From Aspidiotus rigidus (taxonomy: Eukaryota; Arthropoda; Insecta; Hemiptera; Diaspididae), in assembly GCA_035079385.1 (NCBI GenBank), contig JAVHKY010000037.1, forward strand, positions 744,001-808,000: a DNA stretch of 64,000 nt. Direction: 5' to 3'. The notes under the pieces were generated by a model. It ran no database searches. It was not told the origin of the DNA and saw only the letters and a program-made list of their open reading frames with translations. Every line of letters starts with the position of its first letter. Within the stretch, counting starts at the first letter, position 1. A program made the translations under genes and the position numbers. Of the stretch, positions 1 through 11,781 are shown in pieces.

Positions 1-220
1 AACGTGGTTTTCGAAGATTTTCCCATAAGAGCGTGTATAAAACTCGGCCCCCTATTTTTCGTCACCGCGACGTTGCCAGCTTTAATATTCCGGCCTGTAA
101 CTAGAGACGGCCATGGTATTGCCCAGCGTTACCGCGCTGTCCATATGTCAGCGTTTATTGCGGGTTGCATAGTAGCACTCTTATTTTAAACGGACTGTAG
201 AGGAATCACAGACGTTCAAA

Positions 221-376
221 CACCTCAATAATTTGAACTATCACTATGTACAATCATTGGCAAAGGAAAATAAAATAATCATTGAATGGATTAGTACAAA
301 AAATCCGATTGGTGACTTTTTTACAAAGGCACTACCAAGTCTAAATTTCTGTCGTTTTTGAGATTTACTAATGTGT
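221..376 (+). pseudogene. C-terminal remnant of a Ty1/copia polyprotein (RNase H end)
   Basis: One frame reads through HLNNLNYHYV and then IGDFFTKALPS before a stop near 367. Copia polyproteins normally end with a histidine-rich segment followed by a D-x-FTKAL motif, so this is the last part of a copia RNase H domain. Nothing convincing remains upstream in the window, and the piece sits about 240 bp before a candidate LTR in the same orientation, as expected for the 3' end of a copia element. It cannot be functional as seen here, although the rest of the element may lie outside the window. The assignment rests on the short conserved FTKAL block and its position. Confidence 0.6.
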
Positions 377-616
377 GATTTTACACATATGTTACAGAAC
401 CCTGGTACTAAGTAAGCAGAACAAATCATGAACGAGGACAATAGAGGATTATAGGAATAGGAAAACAAGTACAGGATTGAACAAAGAAAAGGAAATGTGT
501 AGGACTATATTATGAAGGAGATGAAAATCATTGTGTACAATCATTACAATTTTAAAACATTGATTTTTATGTTATCTAATCTTTGTTTTTAATTATCTTA
601 ACATCCGCGGAGGGAG

Positions 617-843
617 TGTCAGAATAGGATGCGTTGCTAATATGATAATATATAAACCTTAGCACCTATTCTCTTGATCTGTATTATTACTCTGATCACT
701 AGCTTCTAAGCTGTAATCTACTAGTTGTCAATTCTATGATTTTATATTATATGAATGTTGTATGGCGACTTCTATTAAATAATAATACAAATATCTTTAA
801 AGTGTATTTTTCAATTCACTGTATTAAGAAGAAGATTCCAACA
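617..843 (+). repeat. Candidate 3' LTR of the copia element
   Basis: A purine tract (GCGGAGGGAG) ends directly before TGTCAGAATA at 617. The matching end TTCCAACA falls at 836-843, giving a 227 bp unit bounded by TGT...ACA, the usual form of copia LTRs. A TATA-like stretch lies near 648-656. The second LTR is not in the window, so the border is inferred only from the purine tract and the terminal dinucleotides. Confidence 0.55.
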
Positions 844-1159
844 CCTACATAACTCACACTCTTTTGTGAACAGTGATTGTACCGTGACCTAACTGGGACT
901 GTGTGGTCCGGAAGTCATACAAATGTACCATGTGGTGTGTGGGTCTGGTCAGTTTGTATTATTATGTACTTCTATACGTTACAGCGTACAGACTGCAAAA
1001 GAGTTATACAAACGTGTCGACACATGAGCAATACCCGGGAAAGAACAGGAAGGTTTCATCTTGGAGAAGAGAACCGGAAAGATCCGGAACCGTTTACACA
1101 TGCCCGAAACCGGAAGCATGAGATCATTTGTACCCAAGAAACTCAGAAAATCACTAGGG

Positions 1160-2215
1160 CCTATTTGATCAACAGCATGGTTTATCACATCCTGACCAAA
1201 GAGCAACATTACGGCTCATAAGATCGCGTTTTTATGGGCCAAATATGACAGCAGATATTTGTAGTGTAAGGTATGTCATAAATGTCAATCATCTAAAGTT
1301 ATCGGCATAATTGTCCACCTCTGCAAACATTTCCACCACACAATTGTCTAGAACACTCAAGTTGCACACAGATATTATCAGATCAATGGAGAATTCCAAC
1401 GGATTCACATTTGCTTGCTCATTTGTAGATTGCTCCACAAAATGGATCGAAGTAGTACCAATTAAAAATATCACCGCAGCAACTGTCGCAAAGAAATGTT
1501 TTGAAACTTGGGTTGCGAGATATGGTGTTCCCCTCAGAATTTCTTTAGACAGAGGAGCACAATTTTGATCTGAATTATTTCAGGAGCTGACACGAATGTT
1601 AAAAATGATGAGGTATCATCCAAGCTCAAATGGTGCTATTGAGAATGCCAATAAAAGATTGAAGGCAGCTCTAAAATGCCATAGTACACAATGGACCATT
1701 CACCTTTCAACCGTTTCTGTGGCTCTATTCAAATTACTCCGTACATTTTAATCGTTGAGTATGTCATTGTTAGACGTCCTCTTGGGTTTACACTCGGCTC
1801 CGCATGATGACACCGGCGTATCATGCACTGAAATGCTTATGGACACTCCACTTAGGCTCCCAGGAGAATTCTACCAAGATGGTGAACCTATACTTGATGG
1901 TTCAAATTATGTGCAACAACTGCGGCAGTTGTCCACAAATCTTCAACCTTTGTTAAATAGAAATAAAGGAAAAGGAAAAATCTTTGTCCACAAAGATCTT
2001 CAAACCACAAAGAGAGTGTATATTCATGTAGATTGGGTCAAGCAACCACTTGAAACACCTTATCAAGGCCCCTATTTAGTAAAGAAATGATAACCAAAAT
2101 TCTTTAAACTGAAAATAGGCAACAAAGAAGATATGGTAGCGATTGATTGGTTAGAGCCTCCTTATGAGTTGGCACAAGATGACGATGGTGAGGCTACAAA
2201 CCCGCCAAATAAAAT
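1160..2215 (+). pseudogene. Broken Ty3/Gypsy integrase
   Basis: Pieces of one integrase can be read in order but in different frames. Near 1165-1265 is the zinc-finger part (HGLSHPDQRA, then RFYGPNMTADI). At 1370-1565 is the catalytic core start (FVDCSTKWIEVVPIKNI, then YGVPLRISLDRGAQF), ended by a stop where the family usually continues. At 1605-1700 is YHPSSNGAIEN, and at 1755-1890 is LLGLHSAPHDDTGVSC followed by LRLPGEFYQ. At 2098-2165 is the C-terminal barrel (KIGNKEDMVAIDWLEPPYEL). Several frameshifts and at least one internal stop show it is dead. Flanking LTRs were not recognised with confidence; a purine tract at about 2468-2476 followed by TGTAATGG could mark one. Confidence 0.7.
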
Positions 2216-5200
2216 ATTGAAAAGCCTTTCGCATGTAAATCAAATACTGCAAATGATTTGACGACCGTTAAAAAAAGACAAAAATAAACATAAGAAGAAA
2301 GTAAGCTTTAAATTACTTATAGTTTTTCCTCTCACCCTCAGACTAAATCAGGTAGAATCACCTGCATACCTTAATTATTATTCGTTCTAATAAATTTGTA
2401 TGTATATATTTCAGATTTTAATCAAGATGTTACCATTATTTTTAAGTTGTACGCTCCGCTTTTTAGAAAGGGGGATCTTGTAATGGACTAGGGAGGAAAA
2501 GATTGTTCTTAGCTCATCATACTATCGTATAGGAATAAAACAGTCGTACACAAAAACGGTTTTGGTGATCTTGTATATTTATTAAACAATGTTCCGCTGC
2601 ATTTTCACTGAATCAGAAGATGAAAGTGACTACGTTTACATGGATATGCCAACGTACTTGATAAGGATGAGTACGTGTACCTCTTCATTGATGCAACCGG
2701 AAAAGACAAGGATGATGGAAAAATAAATTCAATTTGCGATAAAAATTGTACAATGCGATTGCGATGCGATATGATTCAACGAATGCGAAGCAAACGTGAA
2801 CTATGATCTGGAAAAAAATCGAGATCTTGCTTTATTAGGAGCGAACTTATGTATCTAATTTTTTGACGATAAACTACCTACTGAAATTAGATAAGCAGTA
2901 TTTATAACAAATTGCGATGTTTTTGTCGAATCTAATTTCCTGTATTTGTATTTTTTGACTATGGATGAAATGATTTTTGTTGTATTAATTTTAGTAATAC
3001 TGTTTAATTTTTTATTTTGTATAATTCATTATACATTTATGACGAGATGTCTTCGCGATATTGTGACATTATTCTATGCGAATTTTGGTGAGATGAGATT
3101 TCACTTGCAATTAGATAATTTGAGCGAGGTACGCGGAGGAAGTGACAGCAGGAGTGCAGTGCCCTTTTTATCTTTATATATACGCTTAAGTGTTCTGTGA
3201 TCTTGTTGCTTCACTCTTGGTTCATGTTTTGTTAGAAACTACTTAGAAATATATTAATCAAATTATTATAAAAGTGAGAATTTATTCGAATATTCCGACA
3301 CAAGCCAATAATAGCCTGAGAAATACGCTCTTCTACTAGCCTTAAGCACAAGTTTTCCAAAGTAGCCTTCTACGTAAGTTCTCTCACAAGAGCATAAAGA
3401 CAAGTAGCCTAATAGATATTGAACGATCCAAACAATAACCATAATGAACTTGAGCATAAGAAAACCCCCCCAGCACACCCTTTAATATACCCTCTCAGTT
3501 ACAAGAGCGGAGTGCTGGAGTAATACGAGAGTTCATAGACAAAGATTGTACCAAGAAATTCACAGCTGAAATCACCCAGAAAGTACGCCAAACTGTTTTA
3601 GAAGAAAATTGGAGCGATACCAAATTTTAAGATAAAACTTAGTTTAAGGTTGAGAGATAATGTTTATCCTAAATTCTTCAAGGTACGTATAGTCCGCAGC
3701 CAAGGAAAAAGTAGAATTACAGTTGTATCACCTGTGAAAATAGGACATAATGACCGATTGGAGATCACCGGCCGCCATTCGCCCAGCGCCTGATGGGAGC
3801 GTTTCAATGTGCTCGAAAACAAGCCAACGGTGGATCCTGATCTACATGATGCGCATTATCTAATCCCAAATATTGAATCAACTCTTCATGAGCTACAATC
3901 AGGCAAAGTTGTCTGTATTACTCATATTGCCTATATACATGTATGTACTAGTACACCAAGAAAGCGCTGAAATACAGACCATATAAGTGAACCAGTTGTA
4001 TTATGAAGACAACACCGAACGACTTTTGAGTGGATCACCTTCCCATACATATCGACAAATATAGTCTGTAATCATCTCTGCGAATTGCAAACATTGTTGT
4101 TCAAAATAGGCGAATACCCACCGCCAATATGATACGACCTCCAATCATTGAACAGTAATCTGAAAGGAAGAAAGAAAATGGGAAATAAACGCGAAACTCA
4201 GTATTCTTTCCGAATGAAATTTTGAAGAAAACTTACAGAATATTATTGTCTCATACTTTGCAGACTATGATGAACGTGTCCATACGCAGGAATGTTTTCT
4301 AAGTTTCCTTCCTTATTTTACTGAGAGTGACATCATTTGGCTCCACTGTGAATAACATCGAATGGAAGCCTTGTTGTGGCCGAAATGCGAACTCTTTTTT
4401 CAATCAAAAATCATATTTTGTATCCCGTTGTCCACTCATCTCTTTTCCATTGTTTTCCATGAAAAGACACCAAACTTGGTCACTACGAAATATTTCACAA
4501 TTCATATTATTACAAGTTGTATGTACATTTCAATGAAACTTTTCGAGAAATTAAGCTTCAATGATGAGTACTCACTAGAGAGAAAATTTTCTGTAGCAAA
4601 ATGATAGCATCCTTTATGGGGTTCCTTCATTGAAGTTTCTTACAAGAAGTGAAGCCTGAAAAACCACACTTGTACCTGGATTGTTATAAAGGTACTTTAC
4701 TCTTGAACGTCCTCATTTGAGATTAGTAAGTGGAGCTAACGAGAAGGAAGTTATATTTAAAACTGCGAAGACACTTCTTTGAAACACGTAGGTGATTCTG
4801 AAAAGTGGTATCACTGTTGGAAATAAAGAATGAGATAAATTTTCTTAAAACAAAATAATTTTCGAGTACCCTGAAATCCATCCATGGCTTACGTACCTGA
4901 TAACGTTAGTATTGTGATACCAATAACAATGGAATGATCGTCCGTTAGCGCAACAAAGTGCTTCGTTCTCAGACTTCATAGAAGACGATTCTTCGATCGC
5001 CTTTCTTCTGACACGACGGAAAAAGTAATGAATCGCAACGGATGTTACTGCAAAGAAATGCATTGTTCTCAGATCAAGAGCACGCAATTTCTTGCATGAG
5101 ATAAGGAACGCAATTATCTTACCTATCAAGAATAACAGTTCTGTTTCGAAAAGCTCTATAATAGCTCCTCTTTGTAATTTCCCTCGAGAACTGTCATGAT

Positions 5201-6691
5201 TTACGTGATTTTCTCATACATTTATCAAACACGCAATAATATAAATTAGATAATTCGTATAATAGATAATTTGTCTCAAAGAATACAATACACATATTTC
5301 AATTTTCACTAACACATGTACAGCTAAATCATCATGAGATGATAAATAATCGGAAAGCCGGTAACCGCAGGGTAACCGGTGAAAAATTTCAAGAGCCCGC
5401 CATCAAATACTGTAAAAAAATGATAATACAGGAAACATTGAGCACGTCTTTGTTTCGGTAACGCGACTCTGCTATACTCTGTTCACATTAACTGTGGCAA
5501 CACTGCACATTCATTTCTATCACGTTATCAGTTGAATATCCCGGCAAAAAATCGTTGGGAAATTTTGAGCATACAAAAAAAAGGACATTTAAACTTTTTT
5601 CTGAAAACTTCGGTCCTATTTTTGGTAAGTGCAGTGCATATCATTATTTCTAAAAGTCCAACCATCACACTCAAGGAAAAACATAGAACCTTTATATTAC
5701 GAGACGAAAATGAGTAAATTACCCTAATAAGGCCTACCCTCATAAATTATGCGTTTCATTAATTTCAGAGATTAGCGATGTCAAATGAGCATAATAGGAA
5801 CATGAAACGAGGGCAGTGGACACCTGCTATATTAGAGAAAATGAATCATAATTTTCAATTTTTATTTTCAGATCGGGCCTCAATATGGTACCTACACTGA
5901 GCCTTATTAGGTTTGAAGAACATCAAAATTTCAAACGATTATTCCGCGGGCATCATGAAGCCAAAAAAAATTTCTAGTGTCAGGTGGTAGATGATAAAAT
6001 TACCCTACACTCTAAAAAAAAAAAAAATCAATCTTGAGACAGTAATTGGCAATTTTTAAACACCGGATCTTATTAGGCGCACCTACCTTATCTATTATGT
6101 TTATAATAAAATATCACTCGCAACCCTTTAAGGCTTGTAATACTCGAACATTCTCTCTTTATATTCGAACTCTACACGAAAGGAAAAAATACCCCCTGCA
6201 CATTGTGCTACAGACCTTTCTAAAAATTCTCATCATTCGGCCAACGAAAAAAGATTCGGCAAAATCAACGAGCGTTATTACCACAGAATTACTAAAAATA
6301 TGAATGTAAGTTGAATACGCTGTACCAGGCTACGATATGGAACAATTTGACACGTAATGTAAATTATGAATCATAGGCTACAACCTCTCCCTATACTAGC
6401 TCAATAAAGTTCAATTACGCCGAGAGGAATGGTAGATTGAAAGTTCCAAGTTCGGTCTAGATGCGGACGGGTACAATTTGTACATATATGTAACGAGCCT
6501 GCTGACTCAATTTTATTATGAAAACAAAATAAATTTCCTAGTATAGTTGAACGACTAATAATTGAACATACTGTCAACAAGAGACAAAGCGAAAGACTGA
6601 ATCCAAGATAAGAGCGATATCGGCGGGTCTGATTCCAATTACGCGTTTCTATTTACGCTTACTCATTCACGATAGTGATTTTCATTATCAA

Positions 6692-6722
<31 letters not shown>

Positions 6723-7029
6723 CACGTGGGTCAATACAAGAACGATAAAAATTATACGTTCAACGCGAAGTATATGAACACAATTTTTTATCTTGTTGCA
6801 GCCTTGGTCCTGGTCAATGAAGAATAACACGAAGAATTAAAACAACGATGGAATGTTTCTTTCATAATATATTTGTGATCAACGATCTGCTTATTTGATG
6901 AATAATGCAGTGCGGTGCGTCTATGTACACGTAGAATTAAGTAAGTAAATTATTTTCTTCTTGAGATGGTACTTATTTGATGTCCCCAATTTATACTTAT
7001 ATATAAATTATAGGTACTTGAATTTGTAG
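2216..7029. other. Long stretch without a recognisable gene
   Basis: No conserved protein, structured RNA or complete transposon was recognised here. It may include the tail of the Gypsy element (a purine-rich AAGGGGGATC at about 2469 and a TATA-containing stretch around 3165-3185). Several open stretches of 60-94 codons, for example on the minus strand at 4845-5129, have no recognisable motif. An A-run of about 32 bases occurs at 6691-6722. Part of the right end is probably the promoter and 5' untranslated region of the secreted-protein gene that starts at 7091. Confidence 0.4.
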
Positions 7030-7090
7030 ATGCTTGAAAATATCTAGACGTGAAAAAGTGCTTCTTCCGATAAACGTTTACAACTTAACT

Positions 7091-9608
7091 ATGATGACAG
7101 TTACACTACATTTAATTTTTTTCGTCGTCGTTCTAACAACCGGCAATGCAGAGCAGTACAAAACAATCACGCCCTCGGTAGACCTCCATCATATTCCTGA
7201 AAACGACGAAAAGTAAGCCGATACATGCGAATCAACCTATGTCTCATGATAAGTGACCGTGAGATTTTAGTGGTATATTTTCCCAATTTTGAAGGTTCTC
7301 CTGATGGACGATCGTTATAGATAAACTTAGGTATCAAATTTACTAAGAGTCTCCAATCCAAAACGAAATTACCTACCTACCTACCTAGTCATAATTAGCC
7401 TTGTGTCTTCTTTTTTACATAATTCCTCCAGAAAGGGAAGTACAATACAAGCTGCACTCTTTATAATATTATATTCGTTAAGACGTACCGGTATGTGTCA
7501 ATGATTATCGTTGTAGAAGTGAATACATTCTAAATCTCAATATTAAAGACTTCCTTTACGTACCTCTTGAGAGGACAGAGTGCTCGTGAATTAATCATAT
7601 TTTTTCTCCCTATTTCTAGATTGAGTTAGGTATTATTAAACATAGCCCTAAAAAAAAAATTTTAAGTGATCACAGTTTTAGATTGACGATTTACATAGGT
7701 AGCCTATAATATAGTGAACATTTCGAAAACTTTCATTACATCATCACATGTGAATTAAAAATGTGACCATTTGTATAATATTATGTTTTATGTCTAAAAC
7801 GTGAGTCATTTACTTATATTTGAATCGCATTAATGCTACTAGATTGAGTGTTGGAAAATCGTTGATCGATACTGTGATAGATCTAGCATTAGAGAAAATC
7901 CGAGCTGAAGTCGTGGAACCCATTGCCCTTCAAGACATCGTTGAGCACTTCAACAAGGTAATTTTCATGATAATACCTACTTTTTCTATAGTTCTTTTTG
8001 TTCTGGGAGGATTCGTCGAGCTGATGTGTACTAGCTTGTAAAAATAAATCCGTATTCGGTATAATTTCTGTTCATCGCACCAAGCAATATGTATCAATTC
8101 AATTTTTATCACAGTATTTCCTGTCATTGAAAACTTTTGGTCTCCTCATTCTTGGTCTTCAATTTCTCAATTTAAAATCGCTGAACAATTTAAAATTATT
8201 ATCATCGATGAGATTATATGAATCTGTTAACTGCAAACGTAAAAAACTGTAGGTTTTTAGTAAGAGGTTTACAAGGTGACCAGAAATACTCTTCTGAACT
8301 CCCTTAAGAAAAGGGTATTTTCCCCTTTTCGTGCAAATCGCTAAAGAAATTCTCTTTTAGCGCGCGTCATCAGTTGAACCTTATTTTTATTTTTTTATTT
8401 TTTTTATTTATTACATCCAACCAAGAAATAATTATTAAAAAAATAAATAAAATAAAAAAGAAAAGAAATAAGAAAAAATACAAAAAAAAAAGGATAGGAA
8501 AGAAAAAAAAATAAATAAATACATAATATAAATATAAAAAATACACAAAAAAAAAAAAAAAAGACGAAAACAATAATACTCTGACATACCAATCCGTTGT
8601 GAGGACTGGAGCCGAGTTTGAATTCATGTAGTAAGGGAGTATGATATAAACTCTGAGTAAGTACTTTTCGTGAGCACCATCGAATTCGAATATCGAAACG
8701 CAGTTCGTTCTTGACGTCACCGTGGACGAAGAGGTGCATGTTGACTGATGAGAAGAAATCCCCCTTTCATCAATTTCAACGAAGAGAAATTGCAATTCTG
8801 TGATTTTCATATTGTTACTACTCGATAATATCAACCAATATCAAACGAGGATAAAATAGGTGACGAATTATTGTTAGTAACATTATTCTTATCATCGATA
8901 TTAGTAAGGCGCTAGATTATTACTATTATTCAAACCTTCATTCTTATTATTATTTTCATTAGAGTTTTCTCTTCATACCGATCAGAGGAGAAGCAGCCCT
9001 ATATAACGGTTTGCTGGAAGGTGTTCGGTCGATTAAACGAGCAAGTGAAGCACACTTTACTATCCACAATCTCCACGATGTTGATGTCACCTGCAGTTTT
9101 CAATTTGAAAAGCTGAACGTGAGATATTCGTTATTCTGCTTTTAGATTAAATTTTCAGAAAAGATAAAAAACAAAAAAATTAGAATGAACCCATCAGAAT
9201 TAGATTTCTTTTTATACAGTTTACCTACGACTTTCAAGCCAATCTTTACAATAAAGTATCAACCGATGGTGAAATGGAAGGCAACATGATACAATTAATG
9301 GCGGATACGAATATGCAAATTGATTTGAAAAATAAAACTATCGAGCTAACATCCCTTACTCTGAAGACTGCGAAGTAAAGCATAAAAATTCAAAACATTA
9401 AAAATCTTCGAACTTATTGTATTTTGACAGATTTTAATCGTTTTTCTCAATTCATAGGTCAATAACTCTACAGCTCCATAGCGACGATTACTTCGATAAG
9501 TTTATCAATTATGTGATAAAAATGATCACATCCAACTTCAAGAGCACAATTCTATCGCAAATCCAGGCGGAATTACATTCAATACTCAAACAAAAATTCC
9601 ACTATTAA
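7091..9608 (+). CDS. Secreted Grp7-allergen/JHBP-like lipid-binding protein
   Basis: Five exons join in phase: 7091-7212, 7843-7957, 8963-9118, 9220-9374 and 9458-9608, giving 232 residues with GT-AG borders. The protein starts MMTVTLHLIFFVVV, a clear signal peptide with probable cleavage after NA, so it is secreted. The middle has RGEAALYNGLLEGVRSIKRA and later GEMEGNMIQL, and the tail is amphipathic. This matches the layout of the mite group 7 allergen family (Der p 7), a relative of takeout/juvenile-hormone-binding proteins that hold hydrophobic ligands in an elongated fold. The ligand cannot be read from the sequence. An alternative start is the second ATG at 7094. The gene faces MsrB tail to tail, with about 2.2 kb between. 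Family assignment is from memory of conserved blocks; exon borders are inferred. Confidence 0.7.
7372..7388. repeat. ACCT microsatellite in intron 1
   Basis: Four copies of the tetranucleotide ACCT/CTAC occur in a row inside the first intron of the secreted-protein gene. Single units and short runs of the same motif are scattered through much of the window. Confidence 0.7.
8388..8563. repeat. A/T-rich simple-sequence tract in intron 2
   Basis: An almost pure A/T stretch with T-runs, then imperfect AAATA/AAAGA repeats and a 16-base A-run. It produces a long spurious open frame on the minus strand made of Phe, Ile, Leu and Tyr. Confidence 0.8.
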
Positions 9609-11781
9609 AAATTTTAGATGTCTCTTGCTGGGCATGTAGTCGAGCTTCCAATGAGATTTTTCTCGGCGATGTTTTATCATCTATTTTAAATTAAGTATCC
9701 TCTTACAAAGAAGCGACTGATTGAGGTAAAATACTTCATTTTCCAATACTCATTTGCTCCTGCTCAATTAGCCTCCTTATACTTGTTTTATAAAATAGAA
9801 TATAGTTTCTTTATAAATATGACCACAGTGTTTTCACTATTATACGCATTATTCAATCACGGAATAAGAAAGAAAAGTAGTAAAAAATTTATCACATTTT
9901 TATTAACATCAACAAAACAAAATACCGCGCAATAATTCGCAATGATCGTAATAAATAAAATAGAAAACAATACACAAAAATTAAAAGACGGAAAAATCTG
10001 AGAAAATTATTAAGTTTTTAAATACAAATTAATATGAAAATAGAATAGGAGCATTACACAACCATATTAAAGATAGAATCGAAATAATTTATTAGAAAGA
10101 GGCAGGAAAATTTACTGTTATCAATCGTAAGTGCGGAACTCTTATTTTTTTTCTCTATCAATTAGTAAGTATTACAAATCAAAATTTCTACGCAAAATAT
10201 TATGAAAACCATCCAATTACAAAAAATTCGCTGACAGTTTACGAACCGAAATTGAAGACCCATAAAAGCCTACAGCTTATATGAAACAATATTTGCAATA
10301 TAATTCTCAGTGAAATCATTAAAAAATTCACGGTAAAGCCACTGACGTCATTCGATACTCGTTAATTAATACCATTGGACATTTGAACACGAAGAAAAGA
10401 AAAAGAAAAAGCGTGCGAATTATTTCGCGATAGACAATATTTCTCGCCCACAATTCCCATAAACTGTATTTGAAAAGAAAAAACTTGAATCAAAAGTTTT
10501 TCGACGTGAAGACAAAATGATCGTACAGAATCTGAGCTTATATAATTAGTACAGTTCATTATAGAAAGTACAAAACACCATAAATAAACTATCTTTACTG
10601 GACACATTAAAAATACTTATCAAGAGTTAGTACGTTTACACACAATGATTTGGAAAGGAAAAAAATTGCACAATAAATGACCAGAATAAGTACAACGGAA
10701 AATTGATAGACATTTCTTCAAATCCGAATAAATTACGCCGATACTAAAATACAATCGACGTTTTTGATTTTACGGATAGAGGTAACAAGATTACTTCAAT
10801 ACATCAGAATAATATGGAAATACTAGAAGGACATAATTTCTTCACAGTCTATCGAAAAGTTTTGCGAATAAAACGGAAATATTACATCGCATTCCGCATG
10901 TTGGTCTATGACCACATGAAAAAACGTCGGAAGACTCGTTTCCAACACACTACTCAAGTTTCGGGCGAATTTACAATCACAGAATTTAGCATCCAAAATT
11001 ACTTTGTTAGAATGTTAATAATGCAAACTAATCGGTACAGTGAATATTCATCTCAGCAGAACGATATCAGTACTCTAAAACTTCCAGAGATTAAAAAAAC
11101 AATACGAAATTAAGGTACTCATTGAAGAAATCGCAATTCAGACTTTAATAAATTACCAACACATTTAAATTAAAAACCCACCCGAAAAATAAAAATAATT
11201 GAAATAACTTCAAGTACTTTTTCTTTACTATACCAATACTAAAATATTGAGTGAGGCTCGAAGACCTCACTTCGAAAGATGAAATTCTAATTCAATTTCA
11301 AAAAATTTTCGACCACCAGATTTTTTTCTTTCAAATTGCTGATCACCTTACCAGCTAGTACTTGGGGTGCGTAAACAGCTGGCGTCACCTCAACTTTGTT
11401 CATGGTTTACGTCACTGATTTTTTTTTTTCTTTCTTACTGCACCAAATACTACGATGTTTTTCACCGGTGAGTCAATAGCAATCAAGGACGGTATACAAG
11501 AAAATTGCTTCATTCTCCCGCTACAAACGCTACTATATCGAATTTAAATTCAAAATGTCGCAAACTGTAGATTGACACGAAACGTTTACGCACTCTAGTC
11601 GTCTTTCAATGTACGCTAATTATCTTTCCACGAGAAAAAAATTATACAAAAATACTAAATTACGGACACCAAAATCGATTAACATAAGTTGAACGATGAA
11701 ATTATTGCGCATTTTACGGACTAGAACATTCAATTTCGCAAATTTTTCTTACTCTGAATAATCATGCCGAAGAATCAATCA
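9609..11781. other. Convergent intergenic region, probably two 3' UTRs
   Basis: AT-rich sequence between the stop codons of the secreted-protein gene (+) and MsrB (-). An open frame at 10814-11113 (+) encodes a lysine-rich 99-residue peptide with no known motif, and I do not consider it a gene. Nothing else was recognised. Confidence 0.5.

Noticed and set aside
1..189. 61-codon open frame at the left edge
   Set aside because: No resemblance to copia or any other family; composition like non-coding sequence.
8370..8834. 154-codon minus-strand open frame rich in Phe/Ile/Leu/Tyr
   Set aside because: It is produced by an A/T simple-sequence tract inside an intron of the opposite-strand gene.
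10814..11113. 99-codon plus-strand open frame
   Set aside because: Low-information Lys/Arg-rich translation in probable 3' UTR sequence, with no motif or splice context.
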